Source of the DNA: CAXQZM01 sp965229645
GTDB lineage: Bacteria; Pseudomonadota; Alphaproteobacteria; UBA7985
DNA length: 64,000 nucleotides
Direction of reading: 5' to 3'
Assembly (NCBI GenBank): GCA_965229645.1
Contig: OZ245893.1
Coordinates: forward strand, 2,418,001-2,482,000
The position numbers and the translations under genes are program-made. The notes beneath the pieces were generated by a model. The model was not told where the DNA came from, did not search any database, and saw nothing but the letters and a program-made list of their open reading frames with translations. Below are positions 46,333-59,000 of the stretch, in pieces. How positions within the stretch are numbered: the first letter of the stretch is position 1; each line of letters opens with the position of its first letter.

Positions 46333-49300
46333 GATGGAGACGGCACCTTTAGGGTTGCCTTGAAAGCGCAGCCGACGGGGTATGTGCAGGTGGGCATGGT
46401 TTCAGGGGACCCGAGTGTTGCGACGGTGGACTGGGGGACTGGGTCAGATGATTTTTTGATCTTCACGGCGGAGAATTGGGGAACCGAACAAGTCCTCACA
46501 GTGAAGGGTGTTGATAGGGCGTTGACCTTGCAAGCAGGCACAGCAACCTTGACCTTGATCGCCACGGGCGGTGGCTACGGGCAGGGGGTTAGTGGAACGA
46601 CAGCGGAAAAGGAAGTCAGTGTTACCAACACAACCGAGCCCGAGATTCTTGTGTCTGATGCAGGACAGGCCCTGGAGATTAGCGAGGATGGAGACGGCAC
46701 CTTTACGGTAGCCTTGAAAGCGCAGCCGACGGGGGATGTGCAGGTGAGCGTGGTTTCAGGGGACACGAGTGTTGCGACGGTGGACTGGGGGACTGGGCCA
46801 GATGAGTTTTTGACCTTCACAGCGGAGAATTGGGGAACCGAGCAAGTCGTCACAGTGAAGGGTGTTGATAGGGCGTCGACCTTGCAAGCAGGAACAGCAA
46901 CCTTGACCTTGACCGCCACGGGCGGTGGCTACGGGCAGGGGGATAGTGCGACGACAGCGGGAAAGGATGTCAGCCTTACCAACACAACGGAGCCCGAGAT
47001 TCTTGTGTCTGATGCAGGACAGGTCCTAGAGATTGCAGAGAATGGGGACGGCACCTTTAGGGTTGCCTTGACGGCGCAGCCGACGGGGGATGTGCAGGTG
47101 AGCGTGGTTTCTGGGGACACGAGTGTTGCGACGGTGGACTGGGGGTCTGGGCCGAATGAGTTTTTGACCTTCACAACGGAGAATTGGGGAACCGAACAAG
47201 TCCTCACAGTAAAGGGTGTTGATAGGGCGTCGACCTTGCAAGCAGGCACAGCAACCTTGACCTTGACCGCCACGGGCGGTGGCTACGGGCAGGGGGATAG
47301 TGCGACGACAGCGGAAAAGGAAGTCAGCCTTACCAACGCGACGACCCCCGAGATTGTTGTGTCTAATGCAGAGGATGTCCTGGAGTTTAAAGAGGATGAA
47401 GGAGGTTTCTTTACGGTGGCCTTGAAAGCGCAGCCGACGGCGGATGTGCAGGTGAGCGTGGTTTCCAGGGACCCGAGTGTTGCGACGGTGGACTGGGGGG
47501 AAAGGTCGAATCAGTATTTGAAATTCACAACGGAGAATTGGGACACCGAAATATTCGTCATAGTATCGGGTGTTGATAGGTCGTCGACCTTGCAAGCAGG
47601 AACAGCAACCTTTGCCTTGACTGCCACGGGCGGTGGCTACGGGCAGGGGGATAGTGCGACGACAGCGGAAAAGGATGTCCGCGTGACCAACACGACGGAA
47701 CCCGAGATTCTTGTGTCTGATGCTGGGGAGGCCCTGGAGATTGCAGAGGATGGAGACGGCACCTTTACGGTAGCCTTGAAAGCGCAGCCGACGGGGGATG
47801 TGCAGGTGAGCGTGGTTTCAGGGGACCCGAGTGTTGCGACGGTGGACTGGGGGACTGGGCCAGATGAGTTTTTGACCTTCACAGCTGAGAATTGGGAAAC
47901 CGAACAAAGCGTCACAGTAAAGGGTGTTGATAGGGCGTCGACCTTGCAAGCAGGAACAGCAACCTTGACCTTGACCGCCACGGGCGGTGGCTACACGCAG
48001 GGGAATAGTGCGACGACAGCGGAAAAGGCAGTCAGCGTTACCAACACGACGGAGCCCGAGATTCTTGTGTCTGATGCAGGACAGGTCCTGGAGATTGGAG
48101 AGGATGGAGACGGCAGCTTTAGGGTGGCCTTGAAAGCGCAGCCGACGGAGGATGTGCAGGTGAGCGTGGTTTCTGGGGACCCGAGTGTTGCGACGGTGGA
48201 CTGGGGGACTGGGTCAGATGAGTTTTTGACCTTCACAGCGGAGAATTGGGGAACCGAACAAGTCGTCACAGTAAAGGGTGTTTATAGGGCGTCGATCTTG
48301 CAAGCAGGAAGAGCAACCTTGACCTTGACCGCCACGGGCGGCGGCTACGGGCAGGGGGATAGTGCGACGACAGCGCAAAAGGATGTCAGCGTTACGACGC
48401 CCCCCGATGCCCCGACAGACCTGTTGGCGACGCCTGATGACGAACAGGCCCTGAATTTGACGTGGACTGCGCCCAGCGATGGTGGATCGGAGATTTTGTA
48501 CTACGAGTACGAGGTAAATGACGGCGGCTACGTTTCAACTAACAGTAGCGCAACGAACGTGAGCTTCAAAGTCGAAAATGGTGTTGCCTACCAAGTGCGT
48601 GTGCGGGCGGTGAACGATTTCGGGGCGGGCCAAGTTTCGGAGACTGTGACGGTGCCGTATGTTACCCTGACTACGGACGCAACGGATGTCGTCTCTGGGG
48701 CTTTCACGGTTGAGGTCGCCTTCTCCGAGCCTGCGACGTGCTTTGACTTAGGTCAGGTGGGGGATATTGTGGTGGAGAATGGCACCGTCGACAATTTCAC
48801 ACCCTTGGGTTTGATCTGCAATGAGGACTACAAGGCGAACTACAGTTTTGATGTGACACCAACAACTGATGGTCCTGTAAAGGTAGATGTGCCCGTAGCG
48901 GTTGCTTTGAGTGAGGACGGCCATTCCAATACAGCTGCCCTAACCTTGGAACGGACGGCGGATGTAACGGGGCCATCCTTGGCCCTGAATTCCGAAGCGG
49001 AGAGCCTGGTCTCGGGGGCCTTCACGGTTACGGCGACGTTCAGCGAGGCTGTGACGGGTTTTGATGCGGACGATGTCGATGTTGACAATGGCAGCGTGGA
49101 CAACTTCCAGGGATCGGGATCGGACTTTAGTTTCGATGTGACGCCAGAGGGCGATGGGGATGTTACGGTCGATGTGGCTGCGGGTGCTGCGGTGGACAGC
49201 GCGGGCAACGGCAATGCGGCCGCGACGCAATTGTCACGGACGGCCGATGTCACGGCCCCGACGGTGACGTTGCAGACCTCGGCCCCCGAACCTATTGGGG

Positions 49301-51852
49301 GTACTTTCAGCGTGACAGCGCAGTTTTCGGAGGATGTGAGCGATTTTGCCCTGGACGATCTCATCCTAACCAATGCGGTTGGGACTAATCTGGTCGGGTC
49401 GGGGTCGGTCTATTCCTTTAACGTGACCCCAGCCGCGACGGGCACAGTGACGATAGCGGTAGCAGAGGAGGGTGTTCAGGATCGTGCGGGCAATGGCAAC
49501 GAAGCTTCTGCGCAACTTTCGGTGACGGCGGACTTGACGTCGCCGACGGTCAGCTTGGCGACGAGTGCGACCAGCCCTGTTGGGACGACGTTTTCGGTGA
49601 GCGCCACCTTCAGCGAGGATGTGACGGACTTTGACTCAAGCGATGTCGAGGTTGCCAATGGCAGCGTGGGTAACTTCCAAGGATCGGGTCAGAACTATAG
49701 CTTTGATGTGACGCCGATCAGCAATGGGGAGGTTACGGTAGATGTGGGTGCAGGTGTTGCGCAGGACGTTGCGGGCAACGGCAATGCGGCGGCTACGCCC
49801 CTTTCTTTGACGGCGGATTTGGACGGACCGACGCTCGGGTTGAGCACGACGGCGAGCAATCCAGTTGCTGGCGAGTTCACGGTGACGGCGACGTTCAGTG
49901 AGTCTGTGACGGGCTTTGAGTTGAATGATATCGTGGTGGGCAATGGCACGGCGGATAACTTCCAGGGCACGGGGTCGGACTACAGTTTTGATGTGACGCC
50001 AGCGAGCGACGGGGATGTTACGGTGGATGTGGCTGCAGGTGTCGCCTTTGATAGTGCAGGCAATGGCAATGCGGCGGCAGCGCAGTTGTCCTGGACGGCA
50101 GATATGACGGCCCCGACGGTGGCGCTTACAACCCTGGCGGACGGTCCATTTTCGAGTGCCTTTAGCGTCACGGCCACCTTCTCCGAGCCTGTGACAGGTT
50201 TTGGACTTGAGGACCTGGTTGTGGGCAACGCCACCTTTGGCAACTTCTTGGGGTCTGGGTCGATCTATACCTTCGATGTGACGCCAACGAGCGACGGGGA
50301 TGTTACGGTGGATGTGGTTGCGAATGTCGCCTTTGATAGTGCGGGCAACGGCAATGCGGCTGCGGCGCAGCTTTTACGAGAGGCAGATTTGACGGCGCCG
50401 ACGGTTGGATTGGCAAATCTGGTGAGTGGTGATCTTGTGGGTGAGGCGTTCACCGTGACAGCAACGTTCAGTGAAGCTGTTACGGGTTTTGAGTTGAGTG
50501 ATGTGGAGGTTGGCAATGGCATCGCGGACAACTTGCAGGGCACGGGGTCGGACTACAGTTTTGATGTGCGTCCGACGAGCGATGGGGACGTGACGGTGAG
50601 CCTTGGGGCAGGTGTCGCCTTTGATAGTGCGGGCAATGGCAATTTGGCGGCTTCGACGCTTAGGGTGACGGCAGATCTGACGGCCTCAACGGTGACGCTT
50701 GACACGCAGGCGGGAGATTTCGTTTCGGGGGCCTTCACGGTTACAGCGACGTTCGATGAAGCTGTGACGGGTTTTGAGTTGAATGATGTGGTGGTTACGA
50801 ACGCCAGCCTTGATCAATTTGCGGGGTCTGGGGCGTCCTATAGCTTCGATGTGACGCCGACGAGCGACGGGCTTGTGACGGTGGATGTGGCGGCGGGTGC
50901 GGCCCAAGATGGGGCGGGCAACGCGACCACGGCGGCGGCGCAACTCACAAGGACGGCCGATTTGACGGTCCCGACGGTGACGTTACAGACTTCGATCTTC
51001 GAGCCTATTGGGGGAACTTTCAGTGTGACGGCGGAGTTTTCGGAGAATGTGAGCGATTTTGCCCTGGACGATCTCATCCTTACCAATGCGGTTGGGACTA
51101 ATCTGGTCGGGTCGGGGTCGGTCTATTCCTTTAATGTGACCCCAGCCGCGACGGGCACAGTGACGATTGCGATAGCAGAGGAGGGTGTTCAGGATCGTGC
51201 GGGCAATGGCAACCAAGCCTCTGATCAGCTTTCGGTGGCGGCGGACTTGACGTCGCCGACGGTCAGCTTGGCAACGAGTGCGACCAGCCCTGTTGGGACG
51301 ACGTTTTCGGTGAGCGCCACCTTCAGCGAGGATGTGACGGATTTTGACTCAAGCGATGTCGAGGTTGACAACGGCAGCGTTGGTAACTTCTCGGGATCTG
51401 GGCGGAACTATAGCTTTGATGTGACGCCGCAGGGCAATGGCGATGTGAAGGTAGATGTGGGGGCAGGTGTTGCGCAGGACGCTGCGGGCAATGGTAATGC
51501 GGCGGCGGCGAGCTTAGTGATGACGGCGGATTTGGACGGATCGACGCTCGGGCTGAGCACGACGGCGAGCAATCCGGTTGCTGGCGAGTTCACGGTGACG
51601 GCGACGTTCAGTGAGTCTGTGACGGGCTTTGAGTTGAATGATATCGTGGTGGGCAATGGCACGGCGGATAATTTCCAGGGCACGGGGTCGGACTACAGTT
51701 TTGATGTGACGCCAACGAGCGACGGGGATGTTACGGTGGACGTGGCTGCAGGTGTCGCCTTTGATAGTGCAGGCAATGGCAATGCGGCGGCGGCGCAGTT
51801 GTCACGGACGGCAGATATTGTCTGTTTAATTTCGTGTATAGGGAGGCTCTGA
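46333..51852 (+). pseudogene. Giant adhesin, fragment B (middle)
   Basis: Continues the adhesin after the ISAs1 element: five and a half Calx-beta-like units (to about 48400), an FN3-like domain (about 48400-48660) and eleven Ig-like units (to 51818), then stops inside IS110 sequence (stop 51850-51852). The coding frame actually opens at 46276 within the IS, but the first 19 codons are IS sequence. No signal peptide and no barrel. About 1,825 residues are genuine. The FN3-to-cadherin order repeats that of fragment A, showing a large segmental duplication. Confidence 0.85.
48660..51818 (+). repeat. Ig-like repeat array 2, 11 units
   Basis: Same about 285-bp unit as array 1; the first unit again is the Cys-bearing variant (ATCFDLGQ). 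The last six units (starting around 50100) define a higher-order block, ordered DGPF, SGDLVG, TASTVTLD, TVPTVTLQ, TSPTVSL, DGSTLGL types, of about 1.7 kb. Confidence 0.82.
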
Positions 51853-52050
51853 GCTTGTCGATTTGGACCCCGATCGGGGGTCCAAATCGACGTGGGCCAG
51901 GTTGACTGTGCAGAATGCAGGCCTTTGAGCGCCTATCGTCATCTGAGTCGCCTTGGTCCAGGCTCATAGCACGATCGGTAGAATAGGACGGGGACTTTAG
52001 AGCCCACGCCTGAAGACAATCAAGTGCTACTCGCTTACTATATGGAGGTC
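51846..52050 (+). ncRNA. Candidate bridge RNA region of IS110 copy 1
   Basis: The non-coding stretch before the transposase carries a perfect 15-bp hairpin (GTCGATTTGGACCCC, loop GATCG, then its complement; 51858-51892). At 51937-51944 it contains CGTCATCT, complementary to AGATGACG, which is the sequence at the right element-target junction in both copies. IS110 elements are known to encode a bridge RNA in this region. The RNA itself is inferred, and its ends are approximate. Confidence 0.4.
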
Positions 52051-52054
52051 TGAT

Positions 52055-53026
52055 ATGACACAAACTCACCACCCGAACAACATCTTTGTTGGATGCGATG
52101 TCTCAAAGGCTGACATCGCCGTCTCTATCTTGGATAAGGACAGTGATAGACCCTTAAAGTCTTTCAAGGTTCTCAACTCCAAAACGGGACTTAAGAAACT
52201 CCTCAAAGAGGTCGAAAATCTCGGCCAAATATCCATGTGTGTTTTCGAACCAACAGGTGGATATGAGATCCTACTCGCCGAAACATTGCATGAAGCGAAC
52301 TGGTATCTCCATCGCGCCGACACTCGAAAAGCATCTGCCTTCGCCAGGTCGCTCAACCAGGCCAAGACCGATCCCTTGGATGCCTTTGCCTTGGCCCTCT
52401 ATGGGCGTGAACGCAAGAACCAGCTTAGACGTTACATACCCTTGAGCGCATTGCAAGTTGAGCTCAAGACTTTGGTAACCTATCGTGGAGACCTTGTCAA
52501 AGAGCAAACAAGATTGAAAAACCGTGCCCAGTGTATCGCGATTACTTCGCTGCAGAAGAAGCACCTTAGCCAGTCACTAAAATCGATCAAGGTTCGGATC
52601 AAAGAGGTTGAGGAAGCCGCTAGAGCTTTAATTAAATCTTGCCCCACCTTGAAGGCAAAATACGATGCTGCCACCAGCTGCCATGGGGTTGGTCCTGTTA
52701 GTGCTTTGGTCATGGTAGCCCTTGTCCCAGAGCTGGGAACGATCAACCGAAAGCAGGTGTCAGCCCTCGTCGGGTTGGTTCCTTATGCCAACCAAAGTGG
52801 CAACCGAGCGGGATATCAAAAAACTGGAAAGGGTCGATCTGTCCCTCGACAAGCCCTCTTCATGGCTGCCTTAGCCGCCTCAAGGACGGGGGTCACCAAG
52901 GAGCAGTATGAACGCCTCAGAGCCAACGGTAAGAAGCCTATGGTCGCCCTGATTGCGGTCGCCAGGAAGCTCGCTGAACACATCAACGCAAAATGCAAGA
53001 TAGTTGTGATGGAGGCGCAAAAATAA
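52055..53026 (+). CDS. IS110-family transposase (recombinase), copy 1
   Basis: The 323-residue DEDD/RuvC-like recombinase has N-terminal FVGCDVSKADIAVSILD (first acidic residue), FEPTGGYE, and KTDPLDAFALALYGRE (later acidic residues). The C-terminal Transposase_20 region has CHGVGPVSALVMVALVPELG, SALVGLVPYANQSG and GRSVPRQALFMAALAAS with the conserved Ser. A ribosome-binding GGAGG lies 9 bases upstream of the ATG. Intact. Confidence 0.93.
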   Translation: MTQTHHPNNIFVGCDVSKADIAVSILDKDSDRPLKSFKVLNSKTGLKKLLKEVENLGQISMCVFEPTGGYEILLAETLHEANWYLHRADTRKASAFARSLNQAKTDPLDAFALALYGRERKNQLRRYIPLSALQVELKTLVTYRGDLVKEQTRLKNRAQCIAITSLQKKHLSQSLKSIKVRIKEVEEAARALIKSCPTLKAKYDAATSCHGVGPVSALVMVALVPELGTINRKQVSALVGLVPYANQSGNRAGYQKTGKGRSVPRQALFMAALAASRTGVTKEQYERLRANGKKPMVALIAVARKLAEHINAKCKIVVMEAQK

Positions 53027-53044
53027 AATGCGCTTACTCGGTAG

Positions 53045-56000
53045 ATGACGGCGCCGACGGTGTCGCTTACAACCCTAGCGGACGGTCCATTTTCGAGTGC
53101 CTTTAGCGTCACGGCCACCTTCTCCGAGTCTGTGACAGGTTTTGGACTTGAGGACCTGGTTGTGGGCAACGCCACCGTGAGCAACTTCTTGGGGTCTGGG
53201 TCGATCTATACCTTCGATGTGACGCCAGAGGACGACGGGGATGTTACGGTGGATGTGGTTGCGAATGTCGCCTTTGATAGTGCGGGCAACGGCAATGCGG
53301 CTGCGGCGCAGCTTTTACGAGAGGCAGATTTGACGGCGCCGACGGTTGGATTGGCAAATCTGGTGAGTGGTGATCTTGTGGGTGAGGCGTTCACCGTGAC
53401 AGCAACGTTCAGTGAAGCTGTTACGGGTTTTGAGTTGAGTGATGTGGAGGTTGGCAATGGCATTGCGGACAACTTCCAAGGTTCGGGGTCTGCCTATAGC
53501 TTTGATGTGCGGCCGACGCGCGATGGGGACGTGACGGTGAGCGTTGGGGCAGGTGTCGCCTTTGATAGTGCAGGCAATGGCAATTTGGCGGCTTCGACGC
53601 TTAGGGTGACGGCAGATCTGACGGCCTCGACGGTGACGCTTGACACGCAGGTGGGTGATTTCGTTTCGGGGGCCTTCACGGTTACGGCGACGTTCAGCGA
53701 GGCTGTGACGGGTTTTGATGCGGGCGATGTGGTGGTTACGAACGCCAGCCTTGATCAATTTACGGGGTCTGGGGCGTCCTATAGCTTCGATGTGACGCCG
53801 ACGAGCGACGGGGTCGTGACGGTGGATGTGGCGGCGGGTGCGGCCCAAGATGGGGCGGGCAACGCGACCGCAGCGGCGGCGCAACTCACAAGGACGGCCG
53901 ATTTCACGGTCCCGACGGTGACGTTGCAGACTTCTAGCTCCGAACCTGTTGGGGGAACTTTCAGTGTGACGGCGGAGTTTTCGGAGAATGTGAGCGATTT
54001 TGCCCTGGACGATCTCATCCTAACCAATGCGCAGGGGGATAATCTGGTCGGGTCGGGGTCGGTCTATACCTTTGATGTGATCCCAGCCGCGACGGGCACG
54101 GTGACGATTGCGGTAGCAGAGGAGGGGGTTCAGGATCGTGCGGGCAATGGCAACCAAGCCTCTGATCAGCTTTCGGTGGCGGCGGACTTGACATCGCCGA
54201 CGGTCAGCTTGGCGACGAGTGCGACCAGCCCTGTTGGGACGACGTTTTCGGTGAGCGCCACCTTCAGCGAGGATGTGACGGATTTTGACGCAAGTGACGT
54301 CGATGTTGCCAATGGCAGCTTGGACAACTTCTCGGGATCTGGGCGGAACTATAGCTTTGATGTGACGCCGATCAGCAACGGGGAGGTTACGGTAGATGTG
54401 GGGGCAGGTGTTGCGCAGGACGCTGCGGGCAATGGCAATGCGGCGGCGGCGAGCTTAGTGATGACGGCGGATTTGGACGGACCGACGCTCGGGTTGAGCA
54501 CGACGGCGAGCAATCCGGTTGCTGGCGAGTTCACGGTGACGGCGACGTTCAGTGAGTCTGTGACGGGGTTTGAGTTGAATGATATCGTGGTGGGCAATGG
54601 CATCGCAGACAACTTCCAGGGCACGGGGTCGGACTACAGTTTTGATGTGACGCCAGCGAGCGACGGGGATGTTACGGTGGACGTGGCTGCAGGTGTCGCC
54701 TTTGATAGTGCAGGCAATGGCAATGCGGCAGCGGCGCAGTTGTCGCGGACGGCAGATATGACGGCCCCGACGGTGTCGCTTACAACCCTGACCGACGGTC
54801 CTTTTTCGGGCATCTTTAGCGTCACGGTCACCTTCTCCGAGCCTGTGACAGGCTTTGGACTTTCGGATGTTTTTGTCAGCAATGGTACTTTGAGCAACCT
54901 ATTGGGGTCTGGGTCGATCTATACCTTCAATGTGACGCCAGTGGCGACGGGCAACGTGACGTTGGACGTGGTTGCGGGCGTTGCGTTTGACAGCGCGGGC
55001 AACGGCAATGTGGCGGCGGCGCAGCTTTTACGAGAGGCGGACTTGACCGTCCCGACGGTTGGGTTGGCAACAGACGCAGGTCTTGTTGGGGGGACATTCA
55101 CCGTGACGGCGACGTTCAGTGAATCTGTGACGGGCTTTGAGTTGGGTGATATCGTGGTGGGCAATGGTAGCGCGGGCAGCTTGGAAGGATCGGGACAGAA
55201 CTATAGCTTTGATGTGACGCCAACACGCACAGGGGATGTGACGGTGGACGTGGCGGCGGGTGTTGCGGTTGACAGCGCGGGTAATGGCAACACAGCCGCT
55301 TCGACGCTTAGGGTGACGGCGGACTTGACATCGCCGACGGTCAGCTTGGCGACGAGTGCGACCAGCCCTGTTGGGACGACGTTTTCGGTGAGCGCCACCT
55401 TCAGCGAGGACGTGACGGACTTTGACTCAAGCGATGTCGAGATTGGCAATGGCAGCTTGGGCAACTTCTCGGGATCTGGGCGGAGCTATAGCTTTGATGT
55501 GACGCCGACCAGCAACGGGGAGGTTACGGTAGATGTGGCTGCAGGTGTTGCGCAGGACGCTGCGGGCAATGGCAATGCGGCGGCCACGCCCCTTTCTTTG
55601 ACGGCGGATTTGGACGGACCGACGCTCGGGTTGAGCACGACGGCGAGCAATCCAGTCGCTGGCGAGTTCACGGTGACGGCGACGTTCAGTGAGTCTGTGA
55701 CGGGCTTTGAGTTGGGTGATATCGTGGTGGGCAATGGCACGGCGGATAACTTTTCGGGGTCTGGGGCGTCCTATAGTTTTGATGTGACGCCAGAGGACGA
55801 CGGGGATGTTACGGTGGACGTGGTTGCAGGTGTCGCCTTTGATGGTGCAGGCAATGGCAATGCGGCGGCAGCGCAGTTGTCACGGACGGCAGATATGACG
55901 GCGCCGACGGTGTCGCTTACAACCCTGGCGGACGGTCCATTTTCGAGTGCCTTTAGCGTCACGGTTGCGTTTTCGGAGTCTGTAACAGGCTTTGAGCTTT

Positions 56001-59000
56001 CGGATGTTGTTGTGGGCAATGGTACCTTGAGCAACTTCTTGGGCTCTGGGTCGAGCTATACCTTCGATGTGATGCCATTGGCGACGGGCGATGTTACGGT
56101 GGATGTGGTTGCGAATGTCGCCTTTGATAGTGCGGGCAATGGCAATGCGGCTGCGGCGCAGTTATTACGCAAGGCGGACTTGACTGCCCCGACGGTTGGA
56201 TTGGCAACGTCGGGGGGAAGCAATGTTGTGGGTTCGGAGTTCACCGTGACAGCAACGTTTAGTGAATCTGTCACGGGCTTTGAGTTGGGTGATATCGTTG
56301 TGGGCAATGGCACGGCGGATAATTTCCAGGGCACGGGGTCGGACTACAGTTTTGATGTGACGCCAGCGAGCGATGGGGATGTGACGGTGAGCCTTGGGGC
56401 AGGTGTCGCCTTTGATAGTGCAGGCAATGGCAATTTGGCGGCCTCGACGCTCTCGGTGACGGCAGATTTGACGGCCTCAACGGTGACGCTTGACACGCAG
56501 GCGGGAGATTTCGTTTCGGGGGCCTTCACGGTTACAGCGACGTTCGATGAAGCTGTGACGGGTTTTGAGTTGAATGATGTGGTGGTTACGAACGCCAGCC
56601 TTGATCAATTTACGGGCTCTGGGGCGTCCTATAGCTTCGATGTGACGCCGATAAGCGACGGGGTTGTGACGGTGGATGTGGTGGCGGGTGCGGCCCAAGA
56701 TGGGGCGGGCAACGCGACTGCGGCGGCGGCGCAACTCACAAGGACGGCCGATTTCACGGTCCCGACGGTGACGTTACAGACCTCGGCCCCCGAACCTATT
56801 GGGGGAACCTTCAGCGTAACGGCGGAGTTTTCGGAGGAAGTGAGCGATTTTGCCCTGGACGATCTCATCCTAACCAATGCGGTTGGGACTAATCTGGTCG
56901 GGTCGGGGAAGGTCTATTCCTTTAATGTGACCCCAGCCGCGACGGGTACGGTGACGATTTTGGTAGCAGAGGAGGGTGTCCAGGATCGCGCGGGCAATGG
57001 CAACGAAGCCTCTGATCAGCTTTCGCTAACGGCGGACTTGACGTCGCCGACGGTCAGCTTGGCAACGAGTGCGACCAGCCCTGTTGGGACGACGTTTTCG
57101 GTGAGCGCCACCTTCAGCGAGGATGTGACGGACTTTGACTCAAGCGATGTCGAGGTTGGCAATGGCAGCGTGGGTAACTTCCAAGGATCGGGTCAGAACT
57201 ATAGCTTTGATGTGACGCCGACCAGCAACGGGGAGGTTACGGTAGATGTGGGTGCAGGTGTTGCGCAGGACGCTGCGGGCAACGGCAATGCGGCGGCCAC
57301 GCCCCTTTCTTTGACGGCGGATTTGGACGGATCGACGCTCGGGTTGAGCACGACGGCGAGCAATCCAGTTGCTGGCGAGTTCACGGTGACAGCGACGTTC
57401 AGTGAGTCTGTTACGGGCTTTGGGTTGGGTGATATAGAGGTGGGCAATGGCACGGCGGATAACTTCCAGGGCACGGGGTCGGACTACAGTTTTGATGTGA
57501 CGCCAGCGAGCGACGGGGAGGTTACGGTGGACGTGGCTGCAGGTGTCGCCTTTGATAGTGCAGGCAATGGCAATGCGGCCGCAGCGCAGTTGTCACGGAC
57601 GGCAGATATGACGGCGCCGACGGTGTCGCTTACAACCCTGGCGGACGGTCCATTTTCGAGTGCCTTTAGCGTCACGGTTGAGTTTTCGGAGTCTGTAACA
57701 GGCTTTGAGCTTTCGGATGTTGTTGTGGGCAATGGTACTTTGAGCAACTTCTTGGGGTCTGGGTCGATCTATACCTTCGATGTGACGCCAACGAGCGATG
57801 GGGATGTTACGGTGGATGTGGTTGCGAATGTCGCCTTTGATAGTGCGGGCAATGGCAATGCGGCTGCGGCGCAGTTATTACGCAAGGCGGACTTGACCGC
57901 CCCGACGGTTGGATTGGCAATGTCGGGGGGGAGCAATGTTGTGGGTGAGGCGTTCACCGTGACAGCAACGTTCAGTGAATCTGTCACGGGCTTTGAGTTG
58001 GGTGATATCGTTGTGGGCAATGGCGTCGCGGACAACTTGCAGGGCACGGGGTCGGACTACAGTTTTGATGTGCGTCCGACGAGCGATGGGGACGTGACGG
58101 TGAGCCTTGGGGCAGATGTCGCCTTTGATAGTGCAGGCAATGGCAATTTGGCGGCCTCGACGCTTAGGGTGACGGCAGATCTGACGACCTCAACGGTGAC
58201 GCTCGACACGCAGGCGGGAGATTTCGTTTCGGGGACCTTCACGGTTACAGCGACGTTCAGCGAGGCTGTGACGGGTTTTGAGTTGAATGATGTGGTGGTT
58301 ACGAACGCCAGCCTTGATCAATTTACGGGGTCTGGGGCGTCCTATAGTTTTGATGTGACGCCAGCGAGCGACGGGGATGTTACGGTGGATGTTGCTGCAG
58401 GTGTCGCCTTTGATAGTGCAGGCAATGGCAATGCGGCGGCGGCGCAGTTGTCACGAACGGCAGATATGACAGGGCCAACCTTCGACGAAGGTGATTATAA
58501 TTTCAACTGGCCCGAAAACGCCTCAGGAACCATCGCGACAGTCGTTGCTACAGATACGAATGGCCCCCTTACCTATAGTCTCACGGGCGGGGCCGATGCG
58601 GGTCTCTTTAGCCTAACCGAAGGCGGGGCTTTGAGCTTTGGTGCCAATGGATCGGATTCCGCCGACTATGAAAACCCTGACGATGCGAACCAGGACAATA
58701 TCTATGAGTTGCGGGTCACGGCATGGGATGGGGTGAGCCCTGCCAATGGCACGGTTCAGGACGTGACGGTGACGGTGACCAATGTGGTCGATGAGGAAGA
58801 CACGGACCCCATCGGGGTGAGGCCCGCGGGAGGATCAGACATCGACTTGTCGAGCGATGACACGGCCCTGACCTTGGAAGAGGACACGTATCAGGAGGTT
58901 GAGGTGAGGCTTATCGAAGCGCCCGCCGACACAGTGACGATTTTGGTTTCGAGTAGCGATACGGAGATTGCCAAGGTTTCGCGGGACCAAGATGGGCAGC

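Larger units (their letters stand above)
43690..48400 (+). repeat. Calx-beta-like repeat array, interrupted by ISAs1
   Basis: About ten units of about 118 residues of pattern EILVSDAG..LEI.EDGDGTF.VAL.AQPT.DVQVSV, DPSVATVDWG, LTFTAENW.TEQVVTVKGVDRASTLQ and GGGYGQGDSATTA. Two central units are of a different subtype (KI.VSSGDLTFAEGE). The insertion at 45142-46332 lies within one unit and is flanked by a duplicated GATGGAGACGGC. Confidence 0.82.
51819..53044 (+). mobile_element. IS110-family element, copy 1 (inserted in the adhesin gene)
   Basis: This 1,226-bp element lacks long terminal inverted repeats, as is usual for IS110. It is flanked by AT on each side (51817-51818 and 53045-53046). 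Rejoining across one AT restores the adhesin sequence GCAGATATGACGGCG in frame. An identical-length copy lies inverted at 62209-63434; their transposases are identical. Confidence 0.88.

Noticed and set aside
38380..58470. Possible CRISPR array because of the dense regular repeats
   Set aside because: The repeats are about 285 bp, encode protein in frame and have no unique spacers of CRISPR size.
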